Below, one piece after another: positions 1-5,820 of a stretch of DNA of 5,820 bases. A program made the translations under genes and the position numbers. Source of the DNA: Gammaproteobacteria bacterium. Lineage in GTDB: Bacteria > Pseudomonadota > Gammaproteobacteria > SZUA-140. The stretch is taken from positions 1-5,820 of the forward strand of contig JALWQD010000186.1 in the NCBI GenBank assembly GCA_026994735.1, in the 5' to 3' direction. Under the pieces are notes generated by a model. The model saw only the letters and a list, made by a program, of their open reading frames with translations. It had not been told where the DNA came from and made no database searches. Every line of letters begins with the position of its first letter. The first letter of the stretch is position 1.

Positions 1-91
1 GGCATTTGCAGAGGCGCTCGATTCCTTCGCCCGCAGGCAGCGTCGTTTTGGTATGACCGGTGATCAAGTAGAGTCGCTTCGGGGTGCTTAA
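1..91 (+). CDS. uppS: UppS, (di-trans,poly-cis)-undecaprenyl-diphosphate synthase, C-terminal fragment
   Basis: The window opens inside this gene. Base 1 ends a codon, 29 further codons follow from base 2, and a TAA stop lies at 89-91. The visible tail includes an FAEALDSFARRQRRFG stretch, which closely resembles the end of E. coli UppS (FEGALNAFANRERRFG, from memory), followed by a short, poorly conserved terminal tail. The enzyme is a cytoplasmic cis-prenyltransferase that adds isopentenyl diphosphate units to farnesyl diphosphate, giving the C55 carrier lipid for peptidoglycan and O-antigen. No catalytic residue lies in the visible part, so the call rests on tail similarity plus position directly before cdsA. 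The last 8 bases overlap the cdsA start. The fragment is truncated only by the window edge. Confidence 0.9.
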   Translation, partial: AFAEALDSFARRQRRFGMTGDQVESLRGA

Positions 92-905
92 GCAACGTCT
101 GCTGACGGCGGCTATTCTGATTCCCCTGTTTTTTTTCGGCGTCTTTTACTTGCCGACTGAACAGCTGTCACTGGTTTTTGCGGGTCTGCTGCTGATGGCT
201 GCATGGGAGTGGGGCGGATTAATGGCCCTGTCTGCCGTTGGCCGCAGTTTCTACGTCGCGGCCTTTGCCTTGTCTTTGCCCGCTGCGGCCGCTCTTTTTA
301 CGCAACTGCCATTGTTTGTCCTCGGCATCGTCTTGCTGGTTTGGCTGTGTTGTATGTTCTACTTGCGGGGTTTTGGTGGAGAAAAGAAACCGAACTCAGT
401 GCTAGAACGAATTTTTTTAGCCTTGCTGGGGCTGGTGGTATTATTGCCTACATGGCTAAGTCTGGTGACATTGCATGGCCAGGGGCGTTTTGGGATCGAA
501 TTATTGATTTATCTGATGTTGCTGGTTTGGGGCGCTGATAGCGGTGCCTTTTTCGCTGGCCGTCGTTGGGGGCAGCGACGGTTAGCGCCTAAGATCAGCC
601 CTGGCAAGACCTGGGAAGGTGTCTATGGTGCCCTGGTAGCGGCGCTGTTGCTGGCTATGTTGGCAACAGTCTATTTTGGTTTTCGCGCTGAGAGGGCACT
701 GATGTTCTCTTTACTCAGCATTGTCACCGTCTTGTTTTCGATTGTGGGTGACCTTTTTGAAAGCATGCTTAAACGTCGTCGTGGTATCAAGGATAGCGGC
801 AATATTCTCCCAGGTCATGGTGGTATTCTTGATCGTATTGACAGCCTTACTGCAGCAGCACCTGTTTTTTGTTTTGGCCTTATTTCGCAGGAGTTTATTC
901 TTTGA
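84..905 (+). CDS. cdsA: CdsA, phosphatidate cytidylyltransferase (CDP-diacylglycerol synthase)
   Basis: CdsA is an inner-membrane enzyme that converts CTP and phosphatidic acid to CDP-diacylglycerol and diphosphate, the branch point to phosphatidylethanolamine, phosphatidylglycerol and cardiolipin. The 273 residues are mostly hydrophobic, with about eight likely membrane segments. Conserved motifs appear in order: WGADSGAFFAGR (149-160), SPGKTWEG (172-179), GDLFES (222-227), and the full CTP-transferase signature at 227-253 (S, KR, KDSG, HGG, DRID). The acidic residues D152, D223, D250 and D253 are present. The GTG start at 84 is chosen because MLKQRLLTAAILIP aligns residue for residue with the E. 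coli N-terminus (MLKYRLISAFVLIP). No good Shine-Dalgarno sequence precedes it; it lies inside the end of uppS, so coupling to uppS translation is inferred. The stop overlaps the dxr start. E. coli CdsA is slightly longer (about 285 aa). The gene appears intact. Confidence 0.98.
   Translation: MLKQRLLTAAILIPLFFFGVFYLPTEQLSLVFAGLLLMAAWEWGGLMALSAVGRSFYVAAFALSLPAAAALFTQLPLFVLGIVLLVWLCCMFYLRGFGGEKKPNSVLERIFLALLGLVVLLPTWLSLVTLHGQGRFGIELLIYLMLLVWGADSGAFFAGRRWGQRRLAPKISPGKTWEGVYGALVAALLLAMLATVYFGFRAERALMFSLLSIVTVLFSIVGDLFESMLKRRRGIKDSGNILPGHGGILDRIDSLTAAAPVFCFGLISQEFIL
889..893 (+). promoter_or_regulatory. Shine-Dalgarno sequence deciding the dxr TTG start
   Basis: AGGAG lies 8 bases before the TTG at 902, near-ideal spacing, and sits inside the last codons of cdsA. 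It supports TTG 902 over the longer frame opening at 869 and explains how a TTG start can be used efficiently. Confidence 0.8.
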
Positions 906-2089
906 TCGCGGTCACTATTCTTGGCGCTACGGGTACTATTGGAGTAAATACTCTTGATGTGCTTGCCCGACATCCGCAGTTGTACCGGCCATTGGCATTG
1001 ACAGCGAATCAGGATGTTGACGGATTGTTTGGTCAGTGTTGTCAGTGGCATCCGGATTATGCGGTAATGGCTGATGCTGATGCGGCTGAGCGATTGCGGC
1101 AGAAACTGGCTGCCGAAGGTTCGTCAACAACGGTACTTGCCGGTGTCGACGGTCTGACTCGCGTCGCAGCTTTACCCGAGGTTGATTGCGTCATGGCAGC
1201 TATCGTAGGTGCGGCAGGTTTATTGCCCACTTTGGCTGCGGTTCGCGCCGGCAAGCGTGTACTGCTGGCAAATAAAGAGGCGTTGGTCATGTCAGGGGAA
1301 CTGTTGATCGCCGCCGCAGAGAAACATCAGGCTGTGCTTTTGCCCATTGACAGTGAACACAATGCGATTTTTCAATGCTTGCCTGATGAACAACGGCATG
1401 ACATGGGCGCAGCCGGGATGCGTCGTGTCTTGTTGACCTCTTCCGGCGGTCCCTTCCGAACCTTTCCACCTGAACAGTTGGCTAACGTCACGCCGGAGCA
1501 GGCCTGTGCCCATCCCAATTGGGTGATGGGGCGCAAGATCTCGGTCGATTCCGCGACAATGATGAATAAGGGACTGGAAGTGATTGAGGCCTGCCATCTG
1601 TTTGCCATTACCGCTGAGCAAATTGAAGTTGTTGTGCATCCACAAAGTGTTATTCACTCAATGGTTGAATATATTGATGGCTCTGTTCTCGCTCAGATGG
1701 CAACGCCGGATATGCGTGTGCCGATTGCACATGCCTTGGCCTGGCCAGAGCGTATAACGTCAGGAGCCGATAATCTCGACGTGTTTGCGCTTGCGCAACT
1801 GACCTTTGAAAAAGCGGATGAGCAGCGTTTTCCCTGCCTGCGCCTGGCCTATTCGGCAGCACGTGAAGGAGGGACGGCGCCGGCAATATTGAATGCTGCC
1901 AATGAGGTTGCTGTCGCTGCCTTTCTGGCCGGGAGTCTGCCTTTTACGGCCATCGCAGACGTTGTCGAAATGACAACCCAGCAGCTGTCGTCTGAGGCGG
2001 CAGTGGATATCGAAACGGTCATTGCCGCAGACCTTCAGGCACGACGCACAGCAGAATCAATACTGCCCGCTTTGGCAAGGCAGCTCTGA
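902..2089 (+). CDS. dxr: Dxr, 1-deoxy-D-xylulose-5-phosphate reductoisomerase
   Basis: This is the second enzyme of the MEP (non-mevalonate) isoprenoid pathway: a cytoplasmic, NADPH- and divalent-metal-dependent enzyme converting DXP to MEP, and the target of fosmidomycin. From TTG 902 the protein has 395 residues (E. coli 398). The N-terminal Rossmann motif GATGTIG is at 8-14. LLANKE is at 121-126. The metal ligands D150 and E152 in IDSEHN fall at the same numbers as in E. coli. The third ligand is E226 in MMNKGLE (E. coli E231). SSGGPFR (180-186) and HPNW (204-207) form the substrate-binding and flexible-loop region. HPQSVIHSMVEY starts at 246, and NAANE at 331-335 is in the C-terminal helical domain. 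TTG 902 is preferred because a good ribosome-binding site precedes it and VTILG falls at residues 4-8, as LTILG does in E. coli. Start and cdsA stop overlap as TTGA; the stop shares one base with the rseP ATG. Confidence 0.98.
   Translation: MIAVTILGATGTIGVNTLDVLARHPQLYRPLALTANQDVDGLFGQCCQWHPDYAVMADADAAERLRQKLAAEGSSTTVLAGVDGLTRVAALPEVDCVMAAIVGAAGLLPTLAAVRAGKRVLLANKEALVMSGELLIAAAEKHQAVLLPIDSEHNAIFQCLPDEQRHDMGAAGMRRVLLTSSGGPFRTFPPEQLANVTPEQACAHPNWVMGRKISVDSATMMNKGLEVIEACHLFAITAEQIEVVVHPQSVIHSMVEYIDGSVLAQMATPDMRVPIAHALAWPERITSGADNLDVFALAQLTFEKADEQRFPCLRLAYSAAREGGTAPAILNAANEVAVAAFLAGSLPFTAIADVVEMTTQQLSSEAAVDIETVIAADLQARRTAESILPALARQL
2077..2080 (+). promoter_or_regulatory. Shine-Dalgarno sequence of rseP
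   Basis: AAGG lies 8 bases before the ATG at 2089, within the last codons of dxr. It supports ATG 2089 over the in-frame ATG at 2101. The longer start also places the HEFGH histidine at residue 22, as in E. coli RseP. Confidence 0.6.
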
Positions 2090-3453
2090 TGAGTGAATGG
2101 ATGACTTCACTGTTCTCTTTTATTCTCGTCATTGCTGTGCTCGTGACGGTGCATGAATTTGGTCATTTTTGGGTTGCTCGCAGACTCGGTATCAAGGTGT
2201 TGAAGTTTTCGATCGGTTTTGGCAAGCCATTATTGCGTCGCCGTGGCGGTGACACAGAATATGTGCTCGCAGCCATTCCCTTGGGCGGTTACGTCAAGAT
2301 GCTTGATGAGCGTGAAGGTCCTGTTGCAAAAGAAGAGCTTGCGCGCGCCTTTAACCGCCAGACCTTGGCTGTTCGTTCCGCAGTCGTGCTGGCGGGGCCG
2401 GTTTTTAATTTCCTCCTTGCGATCGCTGCCTACGCGTTGGTGTTCATGGTCGGTGTGACAGGGTTGAAACCGATCGTCGGCGAGGTCACGCCCGCCAGCC
2501 TTGCTGAACAAGGAGGCTTTCAGGCCGGTGACCAGATGCAAACAATTGCCGGGCATCCAGTTAAGACCTGGGACGAGGCCTTTCTCGCTATTATGGAAGC
2601 AAGCCTGGCCCGTAAAGATGTTGATGTTGAGGTGCTGGATAGCGCTCAAAGTGAGCGCTCACGACACATTCGCTTTTCCACCTTGAATGAAGATATTGAC
2701 CGTGAAAATCTGATCACATTTATTGGCATGGCTCCCTTCCGCCTGGCGATTCCTCCGCTTATCGGTGATATTGTCAGCGGTGGTGCGGCTGAGAAGGCCG
2801 GGTTACTGGCCGGAGACCGTATTATTGCCGCTGATGGTGAGGATATCGCTGATTGGCGTGATTGGGTCCATTATGTGCGGTCGCGACCGGGAATGACAAT
2901 TGACCTCATCGTTAGACGTGACGCGGGAGAAACCCGGCATTTATTACTGGTACCTGAGCCTGTCAGCAGTTCTTCAGGAGAAGAGATTGGCCAGATAGGT
3001 GCCTCGGTCGTCTATCCTCGGGAACAACTCGCGGCATTGCAGACGACTGTCCGTTATGGACCCGTGCAGGCATTGCTGTCGGCTGTTGACAAGACTTGGT
3101 CGATGACCAAGTTAACACTGACAATGTTGGCCAATATGTTTTTTGGCGATGTCTCTATGGATAATCTCAGTGGTCCGATTAGTATTGCCCAGTTTGCCGG
3201 ACAGAGTGCCAGTCTAGGTATGACCTCGTTTCTTGGTTTTATTGCCCTTATCAGCATTAGTCTTGGTGTTCTGAACCTGTTACCGATTCCTGTTCTCGAC
3301 GGTGGTCACCTGTTTTTTTATGCTTGCGAGGCCGTCCTGGGGCGACCGTTATCGGCAGCAGCAGAAGCGATGGGGCAACGCATTGGTATGGCCATTATTC
3401 TGGCCTTGATGTTAGTTGCTTTTTACAATGATTTTGCACGCATATTAGGGTAA
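2089..3453 (+). CDS. rseP: RseP, site-2 intramembrane zinc metalloprotease of the envelope-stress response (M50B family)
   Basis: RseP is an inner-membrane protease that makes the second cut in an anti-sigma factor (RseA in E. coli, MucA in Pseudomonas, where it is called MucP), releasing the extracytoplasmic sigma factor; it also degrades leftover signal peptides. Length is 454 aa (E. coli 450). Visible parts in order: membrane segment 1 with the zinc site HEFGH (22-26; H22, E23, H26), the membrane-associated beta-loop with PLGGYVKML (64-72), segment 2 (about 97-123), tandem periplasmic PDZ domains (about 127-205 and 222-309, the second with AEKAGLLAGDRI), segment 3 with the PVLDGGH motif (401-407, third zinc ligand D404) preceded by NLLPIP, and segment 4 (about 431-447). 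All catalytic residues are present. The ATG shares its A with the dxr TGA stop, so termination-reinitiation coupling is likely. bamA follows after 4 bases. The substrate anti-sigma factor is not in this window. Confidence 0.98.
   Translation: MSEWMTSLFSFILVIAVLVTVHEFGHFWVARRLGIKVLKFSIGFGKPLLRRRGGDTEYVLAAIPLGGYVKMLDEREGPVAKEELARAFNRQTLAVRSAVVLAGPVFNFLLAIAAYALVFMVGVTGLKPIVGEVTPASLAEQGGFQAGDQMQTIAGHPVKTWDEAFLAIMEASLARKDVDVEVLDSAQSERSRHIRFSTLNEDIDRENLITFIGMAPFRLAIPPLIGDIVSGGAAEKAGLLAGDRIIAADGEDIADWRDWVHYVRSRPGMTIDLIVRRDAGETRHLLLVPEPVSSSSGEEIGQIGASVVYPREQLAALQTTVRYGPVQALLSAVDKTWSMTKLTLTMLANMFFGDVSMDNLSGPISIAQFAGQSASLGMTSFLGFIALISISLGVLNLLPIPVLDGGHLFFYACEAVLGRPLSAAAEAMGQRIGMAIILALMLVAFYNDFARILG
3447..3450 (+). 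promoter_or_regulatory. Candidate Shine-Dalgarno sequence of bamA
   Basis: AGGG lies 7 bases before TTG 3458 and 16 bases before ATG 3467. The spacing favours the TTG start, although one pairing with the anti-Shine-Dalgarno sequence would be a G-U wobble. It overlaps the last rseP codons. Confidence 0.45.
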
Positions 3454-3457
3454 AAAA

Positions 3458-5758
3458 TTGCAGCCGATGACTTTTTTCCGCTTTTTTATGGCTTCCATAC
3501 TGTTGATTGTTATGGCGCCTGTTGTCGCCGCAGATTTTTCCCCTTTTCGTATTCAGGCAGTCACCATAGAAGGTCTGCAGCGCCTCTCGGAAGGGACTGT
3601 GCTTAACTATATGCCGATAGGGAAAGGTGATGAGCTGAAGTCGTCAGAAACGGCGGGGATTATCAACAGTCTCTATCGCACAGGTTTTTTTGATGATATT
3701 CGTCTTTATCGCGAAGGCAATAATCTGGTTGTAAGTTTGCGTGAACGGCCATCAATCGCATCGCTTGAAATTTCCGGTAACCAGGATATTCAGACGGAGC
3801 AATTAAACCAGGTGCTTGCTGATATTGGTCTGGAAGAGGGACGTATTTTTGATCGTTCATCGCTTGAACAGATGGTTCGTGAACTGGAAGGGCAGTATTT
3901 TGGACAGGGGAAATACGGCGTCGTTATTGAAAATAAGGTCCGTTCCCTGAAGGATAATCGCGTCGCCATTGATATCACCATCAAAGAAGGAGACGTTGCA
4001 AAAATCCAGCGTATCAATATTGTCGGTAACCAGGCCTTTACAGATAAAAAACTGCTGGAGTTGTTTGAATTGAGTCCACCCTCTTTTTGGACATTACTCA
4101 ATTCGAATGATCAATATGCCCGGCAAAAGCTTGCTGCTGACCTGGAGCGCCTGAGATCATTTTATCTCGATCATGGATACATCAATTTCAATGTTGAATC
4201 GACGCAGGTCTCTATCGATTCAGAGCGCTTGTCCGTCTATGTCACGGTCAATATCGATGAGGGTGACCTCTTTCATGTTAGTGCGGTGACCCTTTCCGGT
4301 GATCTTGTTCTGCCAGAGAGTGACTTGCATCAGTTGCTTAATATTCAGGCTGGCGATGTTTTCTCTCGCCAATCATTGAATGTCAGTACCAATGCCTTGC
4401 TCAGCCGCCTCGGTGATGAAGGATTTGCCTTTGCCAATGTCAATGCAATGCCCCAGTTGGATAAGGAAAACAGACAGGTAGCACTGACATTTATTATTGA
4501 TCCGGGACGACGTGTCTATATCCGCAGGATTAATATTTCCGGTAATCTCAAGACCAGTGATGAAGTGATTCGGCGTGAATTACGTCAATTTGAGAATAGC
4601 CAGATTTCGACAGCAAAGATCAAGCGCTCACGGACACGCTTGCAGTTGCTTGGTTTTTTTGACGAGACAAATATTGAAACGCCCGCTGTTCCCGGCACCA
4701 ATGACCAGGTTGACCTGAATATATCGGTGAGTGAAAGGCCATCGGGGTCGTTGACCGCTGGTTTAGGTTATTCGCAAACGCAGGGTCTGTTGCTTAACGC
4801 TAATATCAGCCAGAACAATGTCTTTGGTACGGGCAAGCGCGTCAGCATGGCGGTCAATAACAGCTCTGTCAATACGGTCTATAACTTTTCCTTGACCAAT
4901 CCCTATTATACGCCCGAGGGGGTCAGTCGCAGTTTTAATGTGTTTAAACGCTCGACCGATGCATCACGCGCCAATATTGGTAATTATGGCTCGGATGTTT
5001 TTGGTGGCGGTGTCGGCTTTTCGATGCCCCTGACAGAATTAACGAAATCCAGTTTTGGCCTCGATTATGAAAAAACGAAACTGACAACAACGTCATTGGC
5101 GCCGCAACGGGTGCTTGACTTTATCAGCAGCAATTCTGATCAATTTGATATCGTCAAAGCAACGCTAGGATGGTCCTATGATGGTCGCAACCGGGCAATT
5201 TTCCCCGATCAGGGAAGTGTGCATAAGACGAGTCTGTCTCTGGCAGTGCCAGGGGGTGAGTTACAATTTTATAAATTGCGCTATCAGGGCGCCAAATACT
5301 GGCCATTATTGTCTCATCTGACGGGGAAGTTTCGTTGGGATACTGCATATGGTGGGGCCTATGGTGGCACAAACGAACTGCCTTTTTTTGAACGCTATTT
5401 TACCGGTGGTAGCCAGTCGGTGCGTGGCTTCAAGAGTAATACACTGGGGCCTCTGGATGAAAATGGTTTTGCTGAGGGTGGTAGTTTCAAGCTTAACTTG
5501 AACAGTGAGCTGGTTTTCCCCATGCCATTTTCCGAAAACAGCAAATCCGTTCGCATGAGCCTGTTTTTTGATGTTGGTAATGTTTTTGACAAGATCAGTG
5601 ACTTCAATAATGGCGGCCTGAGAGCTTCATTAGGTATCAGTGTTGTCTGGATGACACCGATGGCGCCGATGACATTCAGTTATGGCTGGCCCATCAACTC
5701 TGATAGTGGTGATCAGTTACAACGTTTCCAGTTTACGCTCGGTGTTGTCGGCCTGTAG
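3458..5758 (+). CDS. bamA: BamA, outer-membrane beta-barrel assembly factor (Omp85 family)
   Basis: BamA is the essential core of the BAM complex, folding and inserting beta-barrel proteins into the outer membrane. Length is 766 aa from TTG 3458 (E. coli 810). Residues 1-25 form a Sec signal peptide with a hydrophobic core (11-22) and V-A-A before the predicted cleavage at 25/26. Five POTRA domains follow: about 28-97, 98-177, 181-268, 272-350 and 353-427. Markers include EGLQRLSEG, LRERPSIASLEISGN, INIVGNQAF, YLDHGYINFNVESTQV and RRVYIRRINISGN. The POTRA5 helix RRELRQ (372-377) matches E. coli RREMRQ, in the BamD-contact region. The barrel spans about 428-766: strand 1 SLTAGLGY, NNVFGTGKRV, YDGRNRAIFPDQG, the loop-6 VRGF motif (655-658) and a closing strand ending QRFQFTLGVVGL. 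The barrel region contains no cysteine, and neither does the rest of the protein. ATG 3467 would remove three residues and keep the signal peptide. The gap to rseP is 4 bases. Its place next to rseP links barrel assembly to its stress sensor. Confidence 0.98.
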   Translation: MQPMTFFRFFMASILLIVMAPVVAADFSPFRIQAVTIEGLQRLSEGTVLNYMPIGKGDELKSSETAGIINSLYRTGFFDDIRLYREGNNLVVSLRERPSIASLEISGNQDIQTEQLNQVLADIGLEEGRIFDRSSLEQMVRELEGQYFGQGKYGVVIENKVRSLKDNRVAIDITIKEGDVAKIQRINIVGNQAFTDKKLLELFELSPPSFWTLLNSNDQYARQKLAADLERLRSFYLDHGYINFNVESTQVSIDSERLSVYVTVNIDEGDLFHVSAVTLSGDLVLPESDLHQLLNIQAGDVFSRQSLNVSTNALLSRLGDEGFAFANVNAMPQLDKENRQVALTFIIDPGRRVYIRRINISGNLKTSDEVIRRELRQFENSQISTAKIKRSRTRLQLLGFFDETNIETPAVPGTNDQVDLNISVSERPSGSLTAGLGYSQTQGLLLNANISQNNVFGTGKRVSMAVNNSSVNTVYNFSLTNPYYTPEGVSRSFNVFKRSTDASRANIGNYGSDVFGGGVGFSMPLTELTKSSFGLDYEKTKLTTTSLAPQRVLDFISSNSDQFDIVKATLGWSYDGRNRAIFPDQGSVHKTSLSLAVPGGELQFYKLRYQGAKYWPLLSHLTGKFRWDTAYGGAYGGTNELPFFERYFTGGSQSVRGFKSNTLGPLDENGFAEGGSFKLNLNSELVFPMPFSENSKSVRMSLFFDVGNVFDKISDFNNGGLRASLGISVVWMTPMAPMTFSYGWPINSDSGDQLQRFQFTLGVVGL

Positions 5759-5820
5759 TCGTTTGGCCCGATATTTTATCTCGTCATCGCTATACTCATG
5801 CCAGGGCCATTGTTGGGAAC
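5759..5820 (+). other. Intergenic tail after bamA, probable skp (ompH) leader, cut by window end
   Basis: These 62 bases hold no convincing coding start. In related genomes bamA is followed by the periplasmic chaperone gene skp, then lpxD-fabZ-lpxA-lpxB; that continuation is an inference, as nothing of skp is visible. The stretch is AT-richer in its middle and contains a TATACT hexamer. It has no strong hairpin followed by a T run, so no intrinsic terminator is seen. Confidence 0.6.
5791..5796 (+). promoter_or_regulatory. Possible sigma-70 -10 hexamer (TATACT) after bamA
   Basis: TATACT matches the TATAAT consensus at 5 of 6 positions and lies in the only sizeable non-coding stretch here. 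At 16-18 base spacing no recognisable -35 hexamer is present, and there is no TG extension upstream, so this is a weak candidate for an internal promoter serving the downstream genes. Confidence 0.2.

Noticed and set aside
129..136. T homopolymer of eight in cdsA (also runs of six or seven near 412, 3313, 3471 and 3482) as phase-variation or slippage sites
   Set aside because: The runs encode Phe and Leu in membrane segments or the signal peptide, all frames are intact, and switching off such essential genes would be lethal.
203..538. Plus-strand 111-codon frame inside cdsA
   Set aside because: It overlaps cdsA in another frame, and cdsA carries the conserved family motifs. The product looks like an out-of-frame shadow.
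869..901. Longer dxr frame opening at TTG 869, adding 11 residues
   Set aside because: The extra residues do not resemble any Dxr N-terminus, no ribosome-binding site precedes 869, and the shorter TTG 902 start aligns exactly with E. coli and has AGGAG at good spacing.
2230..2649. Minus-strand open frame of 139 codons
   Set aside because: It lies entirely opposite rseP, which has strong family motifs throughout this interval. The translation shows no recognisable domain and there is no separate promoter or ribosome-binding evidence.
3021..3027. GGAACAA in rseP as a sigma-E -35 element
   Set aside because: No TCTGA-like -10 lies 15-17 bases downstream, and the position is over 400 bases from the next gene start.
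3400..3450. Promoter for bamA in the 3' end of rseP (TACAAT at 3424-3429)
   Set aside because: No -35 element is found at suitable spacing and no GGAACTT-like sigma-E motif is seen in this stretch, so the hexamer alone is not enough.
3790..4101. Minus-strand open frame of 103 codons, rich in serine
   Set aside because: It is opposite the POTRA2-POTRA3 region of bamA. The composition is what antisense reading of this coding sequence gives, and no family is recognised.
5764..5809. Inverted repeat TGGCCC / GGGCCA as a terminator after bamA
   Set aside because: The arms are only 6 bases, separated by a 34-base loop, and no T run follows, so it is not an intrinsic terminator.
5798..5820. ATG at 5798 as the start of skp
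   Set aside because: The codons give MPGPLLG, unlike the basic-then-hydrophobic signal peptide expected of Skp, and no ribosome-binding site precedes it.

Overview
This window is a stretch of the conserved envelope-biogenesis operon of a Gram-negative proteobacterium. All genes are on the + strand and packed with essentially no gaps: the 3' end of uppS, then complete cdsA, dxr (ispC), rseP and bamA. A 62-base non-coding tail follows, in the place where skp (ompH) normally begins. I found no mobile element, CRISPR array, RNA gene, or sign of horizontal insertion, and the minus-strand open frames are all shadows of these genes.

Organism: the order uppS-cdsA-dxr-rseP-bamA is, from memory, that of Pseudomonas and many other non-enteric gamma- and betaproteobacteria. 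In E. coli, dxr lies upstream of uppS. Base composition is moderate by eye. The proteins resemble E. coli homologues closely enough to align catalytic residues at identical or nearly identical positions. A non-enteric gammaproteobacterium is the best guess; I cannot name a genus.

Layout: 1-91 uppS C-terminus; 84-905 cdsA (GTG start inside uppS); 902-2089 dxr (TTG start overlapping the cdsA stop); 2089-3453 rseP (ATG sharing one base with the dxr stop); 3458-5758 bamA (TTG, or ATG at 3467); 5759-5820 intergenic. Overlaps of 8, 4 and 1 bases and a 4-base gap indicate one polycistronic message with translational coupling. Three of the four complete genes appear to use non-ATG starts.

How the genes work together: Dxr makes MEP for isoprenoids, and UppS turns isoprenoids into undecaprenyl diphosphate, the lipid carrier for peptidoglycan and O-antigen. 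CdsA makes CDP-diacylglycerol, the precursor of the phospholipids. BamA inserts beta-barrel proteins into the outer membrane. RseP is the intramembrane protease that releases the envelope-stress sigma factor when outer-membrane assembly fails. The genes look intact and ordinary. The points worth a second look are small: start-codon choice, the BamA C-terminus and its cysteine-free loop 6, a palindrome inside rseP, and possible promoter elements after bamA. I see no evidence of a previously undescribed system.
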